Shown: in pieces, positions 53,215 to 61,899 of the stretch
Position numbering within the stretch: position 1 is the stretch's first letter
How the letters are laid out: each line of letters opens with the position of its first letter
Assembly: GCF_041468085.1 (NCBI RefSeq)
Contig: NZ_CP121017.1
Coordinates: 4,053,501-4,117,500, forward strand
DNA: 64,000 nt
Direction of reading: 5' to 3'
Source: Tistrella mobilis
GTDB taxonomy: Bacteria > Pseudomonadota > Alphaproteobacteria > Tistrellales > Tistrellaceae
The notes under the pieces: generated by a model
What the model was told of the DNA's origin: nothing
The model's input: only the letters and a program-made list of their open reading frames with translations
Database searches by the model: none
Position numbers and translations under genes: made by a program

Positions 53215-54128
53215 GAGATCTTCCTGCCGGCAACGTCCAGCAGCCAGTCGCGCACCGCCATCACATCGGGGGCCGATCGTTCCGCAGGCGGGATCAGCAG
53301 ATGATAGCCGTCCCCCGGCAGTTCCGGACCGAAGGGCGCTTCCAGCAGGCCGGCGGCAAGATCGTCGGCGACCAGGGTCAGGCTGGCGATCAGTGCACCA
53401 TGTCCGGCGATCGCCGCCTGGATGGCATGGGCATCATCGGTGAAGCTGAGAACGGCCGTGCCCACGGGTTCCGGCCGGCCGGCCGCCATGGCCCAGGCCC
53501 GCCAGTCGGGCACCCGCTCCTGCCGCCGCCACTCCACCCTCAGCAGCGGCACACCGGCAAGATCCTCGGGCACATGCAGGCCAAGCCGCGGGCTCGCCAC
53601 CACGCCGAAACGATCGGTCACCAGGGTTTCGGCGATGAGCCCCGGGAAGGGTCCCCGGCCGTAACGTACCGCCAGATCGGCGATGCCGGTGCCGAGGTCG
53701 ACGACATCATCCGAAGCATGCAGACGAAGCTCGTGACCGGGGAACCGTTCCCGGAACCGACCAAGCGCCGGGATCAGCCGCTTTGCCGTGAACAGGCCCA
53801 GCGCCGTCAGGGTCACCGCACGCCGCGGAGCCGGCGGGCGAAGCGCCGCCACCGCTGCCGCCATGGCATCGAAGCCGTCGCGCAGCACCGGAAACAGCCG
53901 GTCGCCGGCCGGCGTGGTCACCACCTGCCGCACCCGCCGCTCGAACAGGGGCTGGCCCAGCGTCTCTTCCAGCAGGCGGATCTGATGGCTGACGGCCGTG
54001 GGCGTGACGCCCAGCTCCGCCGCCGCCAGCCGAAAGCTCTGATGGCGGGCGGCGGCTTCGAAGGTCTTCAGCGCCTGCAGCGGCGGCAGTTTTCGGGGGG
54101 GCAGCATGGATGAGCCAGACTTCATCAT
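53211..54128 (-). CDS. LysR-family regulator, GcvA-like, divergent from azoR
   Basis: About 305 residues. The opening LPPLQALKTFEAAARHQSF and TPTAVSHQIRLLEETLGQPL are typical of the GcvA/AmpR subgroup, followed by an effector domain with GIADLAVRYGRGPFPGL. The start may be 54128, 54125 or 54107. Divergent from the azoreductase with an 88-bp shared gap holding CGGCAG-C-CTGCCG (54155-54167), so it probably controls azoR; in addition it is coupled to the second LysR. Confidence 0.88.
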   Translation of the reverse strand: MMKSGSSMLPPRKLPPLQALKTFEAAARHQSFRLAAAELGVTPTAVSHQIRLLEETLGQPLFERRVRQVVTTPAGDRLFPVLRDGFDAMAAAVAALRPPAPRRAVTLTALGLFTAKRLIPALGRFRERFPGHELRLHASDDVVDLGTGIADLAVRYGRGPFPGLIAETLVTDRFGVVASPRLGLHVPEDLAGVPLLRVEWRRQERVPDWRAWAMAAGRPEPVGTAVLSFTDDAHAIQAAIAGHGALIASLTLVADDLAAGLLEAPFGPELPGDGYHLLIPPAERSAPDVMAVRDWLLDVAGRKIS

Positions 54129-54216
54129 CACCTGAGGGATACGATTTTGTCAGACGGCAGCCTGCCGGGCAATTCTGTCGCCATCTTCAGCTTCGATGAA
54201 TGAAGGAAATCACATC

Positions 54217-54900
54217 ATGCTCCGGCTGTTGCAGATCGATGCCAGCGCCCGCCCCGGCCGCTCGGGCACGGACCCCCATGGCTCCCACACCCGCCGGCTG
54301 ACCGCGCGCTTCGTCGAACGATGGCAGCAGCACCGGCAGGGCGACGCGATCCTGCGCCGCGATGTCGGCCTTGCGCCCCCGGCGCCCGTCGATGCGGACT
54401 GGGTCCGGGCCGCCTTCACCCGCCCGGACGCCCGGACCGGGGCCATGCAGGCGCGGCTTGCCGAAAGTGACCGGCTGACGGCGGAACTGCTTGCCGCCGA
54501 CCTCGTGATCTTCGGTGCGCCCATGTACAATTTCGGCATGCCCGCACCGCTGAAGGCCTGGATCGACAACATCGTGCGGGTGGGCGTGACCTTCGGCTTC
54601 GACCGCAGCCGCGGTGACACGCCCTATTGGCCGATGCTGCCGGCGGGCAAGCGGGCGGTGATCATGACCGCGCGCGGCGATCTGGGGTACGGGCCGGGGG
54701 GCGTTCAGGCCCATAACGATCTGGTTGTGCCGGGGCTCGCGGCGCCCTTGCGCTATATCGGCCTGAACATGGTCGAGGTCGTGGCGATCGAGGGTGATGA
54801 ATTCGGCGGCGACCGGCTCGCCGCCGCCATCGCCGCGGCTGAAACTGAGGCGGACCGGCTGGTCGACAGTCTCACCGCCGCCGCCGACGCAGCCAGGTGA
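54217..54900 (+). CDS. azoR: FMN-dependent NADH:quinone/azo reductase
   Basis: A 227-residue flavodoxin-like enzyme. LLQIDASARP starts the fold, and the FMN-site signature is FGAPMYNFGMPAPLKAWID followed by RVGVTF. The later ARGDLGYG and NMVEVVAIEG complete the AzoR pattern. ATG 54217 has AAGGAA eight bases upstream; ATG 54196 is an alternative. It reduces quinones and azo compounds using NADH. Its last 29 bp overlap the convergent PepSY gene. Confidence 0.9.
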   Translation: MLRLLQIDASARPGRSGTDPHGSHTRRLTARFVERWQQHRQGDAILRRDVGLAPPAPVDADWVRAAFTRPDARTGAMQARLAESDRLTAELLAADLVIFGAPMYNFGMPAPLKAWIDNIVRVGVTFGFDRSRGDTPYWPMLPAGKRAVIMTARGDLGYGPGGVQAHNDLVVPGLAAPLRYIGLNMVEVVAIEGDEFGGDRLAAAIAAAETEADRLVDSLTAAADAAR

Positions 54901-55951
54901 CGAGGCCGGTGACATAAAATCCCGGCAAGGCAAGCCCGGCCAGAAACACCACCACCTGTCCGGGCCATCCCAGCATCAGCCGGCCGTGCACCCCGTTCAT
55001 CACAGCATGCAGATCCGGCCCGCCGGGCATGCCGCGCACGGAACCGCAGCCTGCATCGACCATCACCGTCCCGGCGGTGGTGGTGACGACCCAGCCCGGA
55101 CCGGCCATCATGACCCCAAGGAAGCGGCCGCTGTCTGCTGCCTGAAGGCCCAGGCGTACCGCGGCGGCGGCATCCGGTACGGCTTCGCAGCTCCCGCCAG
55201 GGACCGGCAATGCCGCCACCGGCAGCGGTGCACGACGCCCCCCGCCGATCAGGTCGGGCCTTGCGAGCAGCGTGCCGGTCACGGCCAGCACGGCCAGCGG
55301 CAGCAGCAGCCAGATGCCTGCTGTCGCATGCATCACCCTGGCCTGCCGGTGCCAGGGCCCCCTGAATGACGGCAGCAGACGGCGGCGCCAGAAACCCGGG
55401 CGCGGTCGGTCCCCGACCCGCCCCGGCCACCAGAGATACGCCCCGCTTACAAGCGACAGGCACAGCACCATCCCGACAGCAGCCACCAGCCCCGCGCCCG
55501 TTCTGCCACCGAGCAGGGCCCGGTGCAGATCCAGCAGCCGTGCAAAAGCCAGATCGTCGAACGGGCGGATGCCGAGCACGGCCCCGGTCGCCGGATCGAT
55601 GGTGCCCACGACAAAGCGCGGACCGCCGTTATCGGCCGGTTCGGTCAGCAGGGCGAGCACGGCTGCGACCGGCATCGGTCCGCTGCCGGGGGCGGCCACC
55701 GACACCAGACGGCGGGGTGCGGTCGCGATCGCTTCAGCCGCTTTCACCTGAAGATCGGGCGCAAGCGGCATCGCCGCAGGATCGGCAGGGTCGGCCATTG
55801 CCCCCAGTTCAAGGCGCAGCCAGGGTTCCTTCAGCACCAGAGCGGCACCGGTCAGACCGAGCAGGGCAGCCACCAGCCCGATGGTCAGCCCCAGCCAGAG
55901 ATGCAGCCGCAACCAGATCCTGCGCCAGGACGGCCGGACGGATCGGGACAT
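54872..55951 (-). CDS. PepSY-associated inner-membrane protein of the siderophore operon (PiuB/FoxB-like)
   Basis: A 359-residue protein with four membrane helices: one at RLHLWLGLTIGLVAALLGLT, one near residue 140-165, one after ARVMHATAGIWLLLPL, and one at the C-terminus (VVVFLAGLALPGFYVTGLV). The large periplasmic part holds PepSY-like segments. Conserved histidines (RLHLWLG, LLDLHRALLG, MHATAG) may bind heme or iron; relatives reduce iron from siderophores. The start ATG (55951) overlaps the MFS stop by one base; GTG 55954 is also possible. Last gene of the receptor-MFS-PepSY operon. Confidence 0.88.
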   Translation of the reverse strand: MSRSVRPSWRRIWLRLHLWLGLTIGLVAALLGLTGAALVLKEPWLRLELGAMADPADPAAMPLAPDLQVKAAEAIATAPRRLVSVAAPGSGPMPVAAVLALLTEPADNGGPRFVVGTIDPATGAVLGIRPFDDLAFARLLDLHRALLGGRTGAGLVAAVGMVLCLSLVSGAYLWWPGRVGDRPRPGFWRRRLLPSFRGPWHRQARVMHATAGIWLLLPLAVLAVTGTLLARPDLIGGGRRAPLPVAALPVPGGSCEAVPDAAAAVRLGLQAADSGRFLGVMMAGPGWVVTTTAGTVMVDAGCGSVRGMPGGPDLHAVMNGVHGRLMLGWPGQVVVFLAGLALPGFYVTGLVTWLRRRRR

Positions 55952-57213
55952 CACGGCGCCTCCCGCAGCCCGGCCTCGGCCAGACGGAGGGCTGCCGATC
56001 GTCGGGCCTGGTAAACGGCAGCAACGGCGAGACCGGCTGCCGCGGCCACCGCCAGGAAGGCACCGCCATAGCCGGCGGACGCGGCCAGAAGGGTCACCGC
56101 CGAGGACGTACCGATTTCACCCAGATCCCGGGTGCTCTGCACCGATGTCATGTCGGTGCCGGCCTGACCGGCAGATGCGGCGAAGCGCATGGCCAGCGCC
56201 ATCGCCGCCACCGAGGCTGCCCCGGCGCCGAAGGCACCGAGCGCCGCGGCAAGAAAGGGCAGCGACAGAAGCGACGGGGTGGAGGCGAGAGGCAGAACCC
56301 CGACCGCCTGTGCGGACCAGGCGAGTGCCGCGCCCCCCGAAGCACCAAGCCCGGCAAACAGCGCCCGCCAGGCGCCGAAACGTGTCACCATCCACGCGCC
56401 GCCACCACAGCCCAGCAGAATGGTGACGGCACCGGCCGCGATGCCGAGCCGGCCGACCGCCGCGATCGTCCAGCCGGCATCGATCAGGAACAGCTTCCAC
56501 AGACCAAAGCCGGCGCTGGCGGTGACGGCGGAAAGCAAGGCCACCGCCAGCAGGGGCAGTGCGCCGGGCCGGGTGGCGAAGGCTTTGAGGCTGGCCCGGC
56601 TGCGCGGCGCGTCGCCACGCTGCAGGGCCAGCCCCTCCCGCCAGAACAGGGCCAGCACCAGCCCGGCCGCAACCACCCCGGCCACCACCAGCAGCGCCCC
56701 GGTCAGACCGATCAGGCCCGCCATCACCAGCGTGCCGGAGCCGCCGAAGAAGAAGCCGATCATGGTCCCGGCCACCTGAATGCCGTTGGCTCGGGCCAGA
56801 TCACGACCCTGGAAGTGTTCGGCCGCAAGCCCGTCGGTGGCGGTGTCCTGGGTGGCGCTGGCAAGCGAGGCAAGCGCGAAACCCGCCACCAGCCAGCCCG
56901 AGACGCTCTCGGACACCCCGGTCGCCACCACGGCCAGCAGGGTTGCCAGCACCAGCGACTGCATCGGCAGCACCCAACTCCGCCGACGGCCGATACGCGG
57001 CGACCAATGGTCGTCGATCAGAGGGGCCCAGAGGAATTTGAGCACCCAGGGCAGCCCGACCAGCGGCAGGAAGGCAAGCCGGTCGAGGGCGGCCCCCTGC
57101 TGGCGCAGCAGCCCCGGCAGCGCCTCCATCGCCAGCCCCAGCGGAATCCCCTGGGTCACGTAGAGGGCGGTGATCATCAGGAAGGCGACGGGACGGCCGG
57201 TTCTTCTGATCAT
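55951..57213 (-). CDS. MFS siderophore permease, RhtX/FptX-like
   Basis: A 420-residue inner-membrane transporter starting MIRRTGRPVAFLMITALYV with the QGIPLGLAMEALP motif and LPWVLKFLWAPLIDDHW, hallmarks of the RhtX/FptX group. About 12 helices. Begins 4 bp after the receptor stop, and overlaps the PepSY gene. Related to the protein encoded at 4713-5948, which has the same placement after a TonB receptor. It would carry the ferric siderophore into the cytoplasm without an ABC importer. Confidence 0.88.
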   Translation of the reverse strand: MIRRTGRPVAFLMITALYVTQGIPLGLAMEALPGLLRQQGAALDRLAFLPLVGLPWVLKFLWAPLIDDHWSPRIGRRRSWVLPMQSLVLATLLAVVATGVSESVSGWLVAGFALASLASATQDTATDGLAAEHFQGRDLARANGIQVAGTMIGFFFGGSGTLVMAGLIGLTGALLVVAGVVAAGLVLALFWREGLALQRGDAPRSRASLKAFATRPGALPLLAVALLSAVTASAGFGLWKLFLIDAGWTIAAVGRLGIAAGAVTILLGCGGGAWMVTRFGAWRALFAGLGASGGAALAWSAQAVGVLPLASTPSLLSLPFLAAALGAFGAGAASVAAMALAMRFAASAGQAGTDMTSVQSTRDLGEIGTSSAVTLLAASAGYGGAFLAVAAAAGLAVAAVYQARRSAALRLAEAGLREAP

Positions 57214-57217
57214 GGCG

Positions 57218-59365
57218 TCACCAGCTGTAGCGCAGGCTGGCCACCACCGTGCGCTCATAGCCCAGGCTGCAATTGGCCTCGGACGAGCAGCCGGCGACGT
57301 AGTAGCGGTCGAAGAGATTGCTGGCATTCACCGCCACCCGCCAGTCGCCCAGCTGATAGCGCACCCCCAGATCGACGAGCGTGACATCTGGCACGGTGAA
57401 GCTGTTGCGGGCATCGCCGGCGCTTTCGCCGACATAGCGGACACCGGCCCCCAGCCCCAGCCCGGCCAGCGGGCCGGACCGAACCGTATAGTCGCCCCAG
57501 AGCGACGCCATGTGATCGGGAATGCCCGTGGGCTTCTTGTGCAGATCGACGCCCAGGCTGCGGGTCACCTCCGGGTCCTGCCAGGTATAGGCGCCGATCA
57601 GGCTGACCCCCCTGCCCAGCTCGGCCACCGCCTGCACTTCGATACCACGGCTACGAATCTCGCCGATCTGGTAACGGGCAGCCGGGTTGGTGGCGCTCGC
57701 CGTGACGACATTGGTCTGGGTCAGATCGAACCAGGCCAGGGTGAAAAAGCTGTCGAAGCCGTCGGGCTGGAATTTGGCCCCGACTTCCAGCTGCTCCGCC
57801 TCCGACGGCCGGAACGCCCGGCCATCGACATCCGTGCCCGAGACCGGCGAGAACGAGGTCGACCACGAGACATAGGGGGTCAGGCCAGTCTCGAAGGCCC
57901 AGGCCGCCCCCGCCCGCCAGGTGAAGGCATCATCCGACCGGCTGGTGCGGGCCTCGTTGTCCATATGGTCGGTGACCCGGCTGCGGGCCCAGTCCTGCCG
58001 GCCGCCCAGGCTCAGCACCAGCCCCTGGGGCAGGCGGATCTGCTGGTGGCTATAGACGCCGATCTGGTCGATCCGGGTGGTGTTGTCCGAAACCTTGAGC
58101 GACGGGTTGGCGATCGCCTGACCATAAACCGGATCATAGAGATCGATCGGCGTGGCCGCCCCCGTGAACTGGTAGAAATCCTCGGCGTTGTAGCGGTAAT
58201 CGAGGCCGAAGAGCGAAGTGACAGACGCCGGCCCCGCCTGCCAGTCGGCCTGGAGCTGGGTGTCGGTGTTGAAGAGATCCGCATCGACACCGAAGCGATA
58301 GGCGCCCCGGTTGACCATGGTGCCGTCGGTCGCAAGCGGAGTGTAGGCGTAGACATTGGCCTGATCGAAATCGAGCCGGTCATAGCGGGTGTTCTGACGC
58401 AGCTGCCAGCGATCGTCGAAACGATGCTCGAAAGCCCAGCCGAAGGCGGTCTGGGTGCGGTCGAATTCGTTGAGCGACGGATCGCCGGAATAGCGGTTCA
58501 TCGGGATCCGGCCATGGGTGTTGGGCAGCACCGTGCCCGAGGCGGGCAGCGGGCCCGGCGTTCCCGCCTCGTCCTGCTGACGGCTGGCGAGCAAAGTGAG
58601 GCTGGTATCCTCGCCCAGCGACAGGGTCAGCGCCGGGGCGACATAGATCCGGTCGTCGCGGTTATGGTCGATCTGGGTATCGGCATCGCGGGCAAGCGCC
58701 GTCAGCCGGAACAGGGCACGGCCGTCATCCACCAGCCGCCCGCCCAGATCCACGGCCGCCTGCATCCGGTCGTGGGTCCCGCCCGAGATGTCCACCATGT
58801 GCAGCGGATCGGCGGTCGGGCGCTTGGTGACCGCATTGACCAGCCCGCCCGGTGCCGCCTGACCATAGAGCACCGAGGCGGGGCCGCGCAGCACCTCGAT
58901 CCGCTCCAGACCGAAGGGCTCGATCCGGGTGGTCATCTGGTTCGACATCTGCCGGAGCCCGTCGCGATAGAGGCCGAGCGTGGTGGCATTGAAGCCGCGG
59001 ATGGTGAGCTGGTCGTAGCGATTGTCGGAATTGGCGAGGCCGGTGACGATGCCCGGCGTGTAGCGCAGTGCCTCCCCCAGGCTCTGAGCCTGCTGCATTT
59101 CCATCTGCTCGCGGGTCACCACCGACACCGATTGCGGCGTCTCTGACAGTGGCGCATCGGTCTTGGTGCCAATGGTCGCGGTCCGGGCGACCACGCCGCC
59201 GGCCGGCTTCCAGGCGGCGGGACGTGTCTCCTCTACCTGAAGGGCCGGCAGGGTTTCGGCCTCCTGCAGATCGGCAGCAAGAACCGGACAGGCGTTCGAG
59301 AGCAGCCCTGCGGCGATCAGGAGCGTGGACGACAGCCGGGCGGAGCCGGGGCGGGAGAGCGGCAT
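57218..59365 (-). CDS. TonB-dependent ferric-siderophore receptor
   Basis: About 715 residues. From MPLSRPGSARLSS a signal peptide ends at VLAADL; the TonB box/plug follows (SETPQSVSVVTREQMEMQQA, split before QSLGEALRYTPG; GPASVLYGQAAPGGLVN), then a barrel ending LRYSW. A C-terminal cysteine pair (AGCSSEANCSLGYE) recalls FoxA/FhuA-type hydroxamate receptors. The frame extends 42 bp upstream. A Fur-like box is 52 bp upstream; the operon continues with MFS and PepSY genes. Confidence 0.94.
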   Translation of the reverse strand: MPLSRPGSARLSSTLLIAAGLLSNACPVLAADLQEAETLPALQVEETRPAAWKPAGGVVARTATIGTKTDAPLSETPQSVSVVTREQMEMQQAQSLGEALRYTPGIVTGLANSDNRYDQLTIRGFNATTLGLYRDGLRQMSNQMTTRIEPFGLERIEVLRGPASVLYGQAAPGGLVNAVTKRPTADPLHMVDISGGTHDRMQAAVDLGGRLVDDGRALFRLTALARDADTQIDHNRDDRIYVAPALTLSLGEDTSLTLLASRQQDEAGTPGPLPASGTVLPNTHGRIPMNRYSGDPSLNEFDRTQTAFGWAFEHRFDDRWQLRQNTRYDRLDFDQANVYAYTPLATDGTMVNRGAYRFGVDADLFNTDTQLQADWQAGPASVTSLFGLDYRYNAEDFYQFTGAATPIDLYDPVYGQAIANPSLKVSDNTTRIDQIGVYSHQQIRLPQGLVLSLGGRQDWARSRVTDHMDNEARTSRSDDAFTWRAGAAWAFETGLTPYVSWSTSFSPVSGTDVDGRAFRPSEAEQLEVGAKFQPDGFDSFFTLAWFDLTQTNVVTASATNPAARYQIGEIRSRGIEVQAVAELGRGVSLIGAYTWQDPEVTRSLGVDLHKKPTGIPDHMASLWGDYTVRSGPLAGLGLGAGVRYVGESAGDARNSFTVPDVTLVDLGVRYQLGDWRVAVNASNLFDRYYVAGCSSEANCSLGYERTVVASLRYSW

Positions 59366-59416
59366 GGGCAGGCCTCTGATGGCGGCGGGAACGGAAACGG
59401 ACGGCACGCATTGCGC

Positions 59417-59431
59417 TGCGAATCAATCGCA
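59417..59431. promoter_or_regulatory. Candidate Fur-type iron box upstream of the second receptor
   Basis: TGCGA-ATCAA-TCGCA, perfect 5-bp arms, close in form to the box at 60386-60402 (shared GAATCA-TCGCA). It lies 52 bp before the receptor start, in a promoter position. Confidence 0.55.
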
Positions 59432-59508
59432 TCTGCAGCCGGTCCCCGAAACGCCGGAGGCCTACGATGGCAGGAGTCAGACCTCCGCTGACGGGCGGAG
59501 GGGCCGGA

Positions 59509-60327
59509 TCAGCGCAGCCGGCCTGGCGATACGCCGAAGCGGCGCCGGAAGGCCGTGGACAGATGGTTGGGGCTGTAGCCCACCCGATAGGCCGCCTCGG
59601 CGACCCCCATCTCGCCGGTCGATATCAGGCGATAGGCCAGCTGCAACCGTTCCTCGGCGAGGAAATCGGCGATGCTGGTGCCGAACTGACGGCGGAAACC
59701 ATCCGTCAGCTTACGGACATTCATCCCCACCCGCCTCGCCAGAACCGGCAGCGTCGGTGCATCGGCCGGCGCGGTCTTCAGGATGTGATATGCCTCTCGC
59801 AGCCGCTCCAGATCGCGACTGCTCAGACGCGCACTCCGGCCGTCGGTCTCAAGAAAGCCGGCTGCAACCGTCGCGACCAGTTCCAGCCCTTTGGCCGCCC
59901 GCCAGGCCCGGCCGATACCCCCCGAGAACGGGCAGGTCGCGATCTGCAGGGCCAAAGCGCAGGCCGTCCGCCCGGCCCGGGCCTGATGAATGCCCGGTGC
60001 GATGGATCCGGCGCCCAGCCGTTCCGCATCGCTGCCGAGCAGATCATCGCGAGAGGCGGGATCGAGGGCGATGGTCACGTAGCGCACACCATCCTGCGCC
60101 GTCATGCCGTGGCGGGTCTCGAAGGCCCGTTCGGCCACCAGCAGGCAGATCGCCGGCCCGGCGATGTCGAGATCCCTGCCGCCCTCGACCGTCAGGCCGA
60201 AACGGCCGTTCATGACAAGGCCCAGTTTCAGACCGGGCAGCACCGTCTCTGTCGGCAAGGCCGACGGATCAGCGCGGAAGACACCATCCGCAACCGCGAT
60301 GCTGAACGATGAGACCGACATGCGCAC
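59509..60327 (-). CDS. AraC-family regulator of the siderophore locus (PchR-like)
   Basis: A 272-residue regulator. The C-terminal 100 residues carry the two helix-turn-helices (LARRVGMNVRKLTDGFRRQFG; then VAEAAYRVGYSPNHLSTAFRR and FGVSPGRLR), as in PchR/YbtA-type activators that sense the ferric siderophore. The N-terminal domain is a short cupin-like sensor. It lies just upstream of the receptor gene on the same strand and is divergent from the multicopper oxidase, with an iron box in between. Confidence 0.88.
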   Translation of the reverse strand: MRMSVSSFSIAVADGVFRADPSALPTETVLPGLKLGLVMNGRFGLTVEGGRDLDIAGPAICLLVAERAFETRHGMTAQDGVRYVTIALDPASRDDLLGSDAERLGAGSIAPGIHQARAGRTACALALQIATCPFSGGIGRAWRAAKGLELVATVAAGFLETDGRSARLSSRDLERLREAYHILKTAPADAPTLPVLARRVGMNVRKLTDGFRRQFGTSIADFLAEERLQLAYRLISTGEMGVAEAAYRVGYSPNHLSTAFRRRFGVSPGRLR

Positions 60328-60385
60328 ACCTCCAGCCCCGTCGACGGGGCAGGGCAGGAATCACTTGCCGCGACCCTAGCATTTA

Positions 60386-60402
60386 TTGAGAATCAGTCGC
60401 AA
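60386..60402. promoter_or_regulatory. Candidate Fur-type iron box between AraC and oxidase genes
   Basis: TTGAGAATCAGTCGCAA, an imperfect palindrome (TTGagAATCAGTcgCAA) lying 59 bp before the AraC start and 110 bp before the oxidase start. It shares TTGAGAAT with the box at 8101-8123 and GAATCA with that at 59417-59431. Confidence 0.55.
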
Positions 60403-60511
60403 CAGACCCCGGCCCGGTAGCTGCGGCGATTTGCGCGGGTCTGGCGGCTTGAAACTCGCGCAGGTCCTGCGAGGATCGGCCCGGTGGTTCCATGACAGAG
60501 GGCAGTCGAGA

Positions 60512-61897
60512 ATGGCCGTGACCCGCCGCGAATTCCTGCTCGGCAGCGCCGCCGGCCTGGCCATCGCCGCCGGCACCAGCCTGATCACCCGCCGGGGTAT
60601 GGCTGCGGCCGACATGACCCTGCCGGTGGGCGGGCTCGACCACCCGATCCTGCCCGGTACGGTCACCCGCGACATGATGAGCTTTGCCGCCGACGGGCCG
60701 CCGCCGGTGCTGCGCATGCACCGCGGCCGGCCGTTCACCGTCGATGTCGTCAACAATCTCGCCGAGACGACCGTGGTCCACTGGCATGGCCTGCGGATCG
60801 AGAACGCCATGGACGGCGTTCCCTATCTGACCCAGGCTCCGATCGATCCGGGGCAGAGCTTCCGTTACACCCTGACGCCGCCGGATGCGGGCACCTTCTG
60901 GTACCATCCCCATTGCAACACGCTGGAACAGATGGGCCGCGGCCTGACCGGCCTGCTGATCGTGGAAGAAGACGAGGATCCCGGCTTCGACCGGGACCTG
61001 CCGCTCAATATCCGGGATTTCCGCCTGGGCAAGGACGGCCAGTTCATCGAGTTCTTCCGCGCCCGCGCCGCGGCCCGGGGCGGCACGCTGGGCACGGTTT
61101 CGACCGTGAACTGGCAGGTGGAACCGATCTACGACCTGCCGGCAGGCGGGCTGATCCGGCTCAGACTGGCGGTCACCGACGTCACCCGGGTCGGTCTCTA
61201 CGAGGTCACCGGCGGCGAGGCGCAGGTGATCGCACTCGATTCCAACCCGCTGCCCCGGCCGCTGCCGCCCCAGGGTGTGCTGCTGGCGCCCGGCCAGCGC
61301 GCCGATATCGCGCTGCGGATGCCCGACAGCGCGGATGAGATCGTCACCCTGGCCCTGCGCCTGCCCCAGGGGCCGCAGGCCATCGCCCGCTTCCGGCCGA
61401 CCGGCAGCAGCGCCCGACGCAGCCTGATGGAACTGAAGCCGCTGGCCGCCAATCCGGTCGCAGAGCCGGATCTTGCCCAGGCTGACATTCTGGAATTCGT
61501 CTTCGGCTGGTCACCCGGCGGCAAGCCGCCGGTCGCCAGCATCTGCGGCACGCTGGGCTACACTTTCTGGTCGATCAACCGCATCGCCTGGGAAGGCGAC
61601 ACCCCCGACCCGATGGCGCCGCTCGCGGTCCTGAAACAGGGGAAGCCCTATGTGCTGCGGCTGCGGAACGAATCGCCAAACGACCATCCGATCCACCTCC
61701 ACGGGCTGACCTTCCGGCTGTTGCGGTCGGACAAGCGCGAGATCCTGCCCCTGCTGACGGACACCGCCCTGCTGCAATCCGGCGAGACCATGGACGTGGC
61801 CCTGGTCGCCGACAATCCCGGCGACTGGGCCTTCCACTGCCATGTCATCGAACACCAGAAGACCGGGCTGACCGGCTATCTGCGCGTCGAAGCCTGA
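60512..61897 (+). CDS. Tat-exported multicopper oxidase
   Basis: A 461-residue three-domain copper oxidase. The start MAVTRREFLLGSAAGLAIA (60512) is a Tat signal (RREFLLG); a TTG frame from 60386 is open but not translated sense. Copper ligands: VVHWHGL, WYHPHCN, HPIHLHG, and AFHCHVIEH. The type-1 axial position, normally Met in CueO, is Leu (HQKTGL). There is no methionine-rich insert. Could oxidise Fe(II), Cu(I) or a catecholate siderophore. Divergent from the AraC gene across an iron box, and convergent with the DeoR gene, whose stop is 2 bp away. Confidence 0.92.
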   Translation: MAVTRREFLLGSAAGLAIAAGTSLITRRGMAAADMTLPVGGLDHPILPGTVTRDMMSFAADGPPPVLRMHRGRPFTVDVVNNLAETTVVHWHGLRIENAMDGVPYLTQAPIDPGQSFRYTLTPPDAGTFWYHPHCNTLEQMGRGLTGLLIVEEDEDPGFDRDLPLNIRDFRLGKDGQFIEFFRARAAARGGTLGTVSTVNWQVEPIYDLPAGGLIRLRLAVTDVTRVGLYEVTGGEAQVIALDSNPLPRPLPPQGVLLAPGQRADIALRMPDSADEIVTLALRLPQGPQAIARFRPTGSSARRSLMELKPLAANPVAEPDLAQADILEFVFGWSPGGKPPVASICGTLGYTFWSINRIAWEGDTPDPMAPLAVLKQGKPYVLRLRNESPNDHPIHLHGLTFRLLRSDKREILPLLTDTALLQSGETMDVALVADNPGDWAFHCHVIEHQKTGLTGYLRVEA

Positions 61898-61899
61898 CG

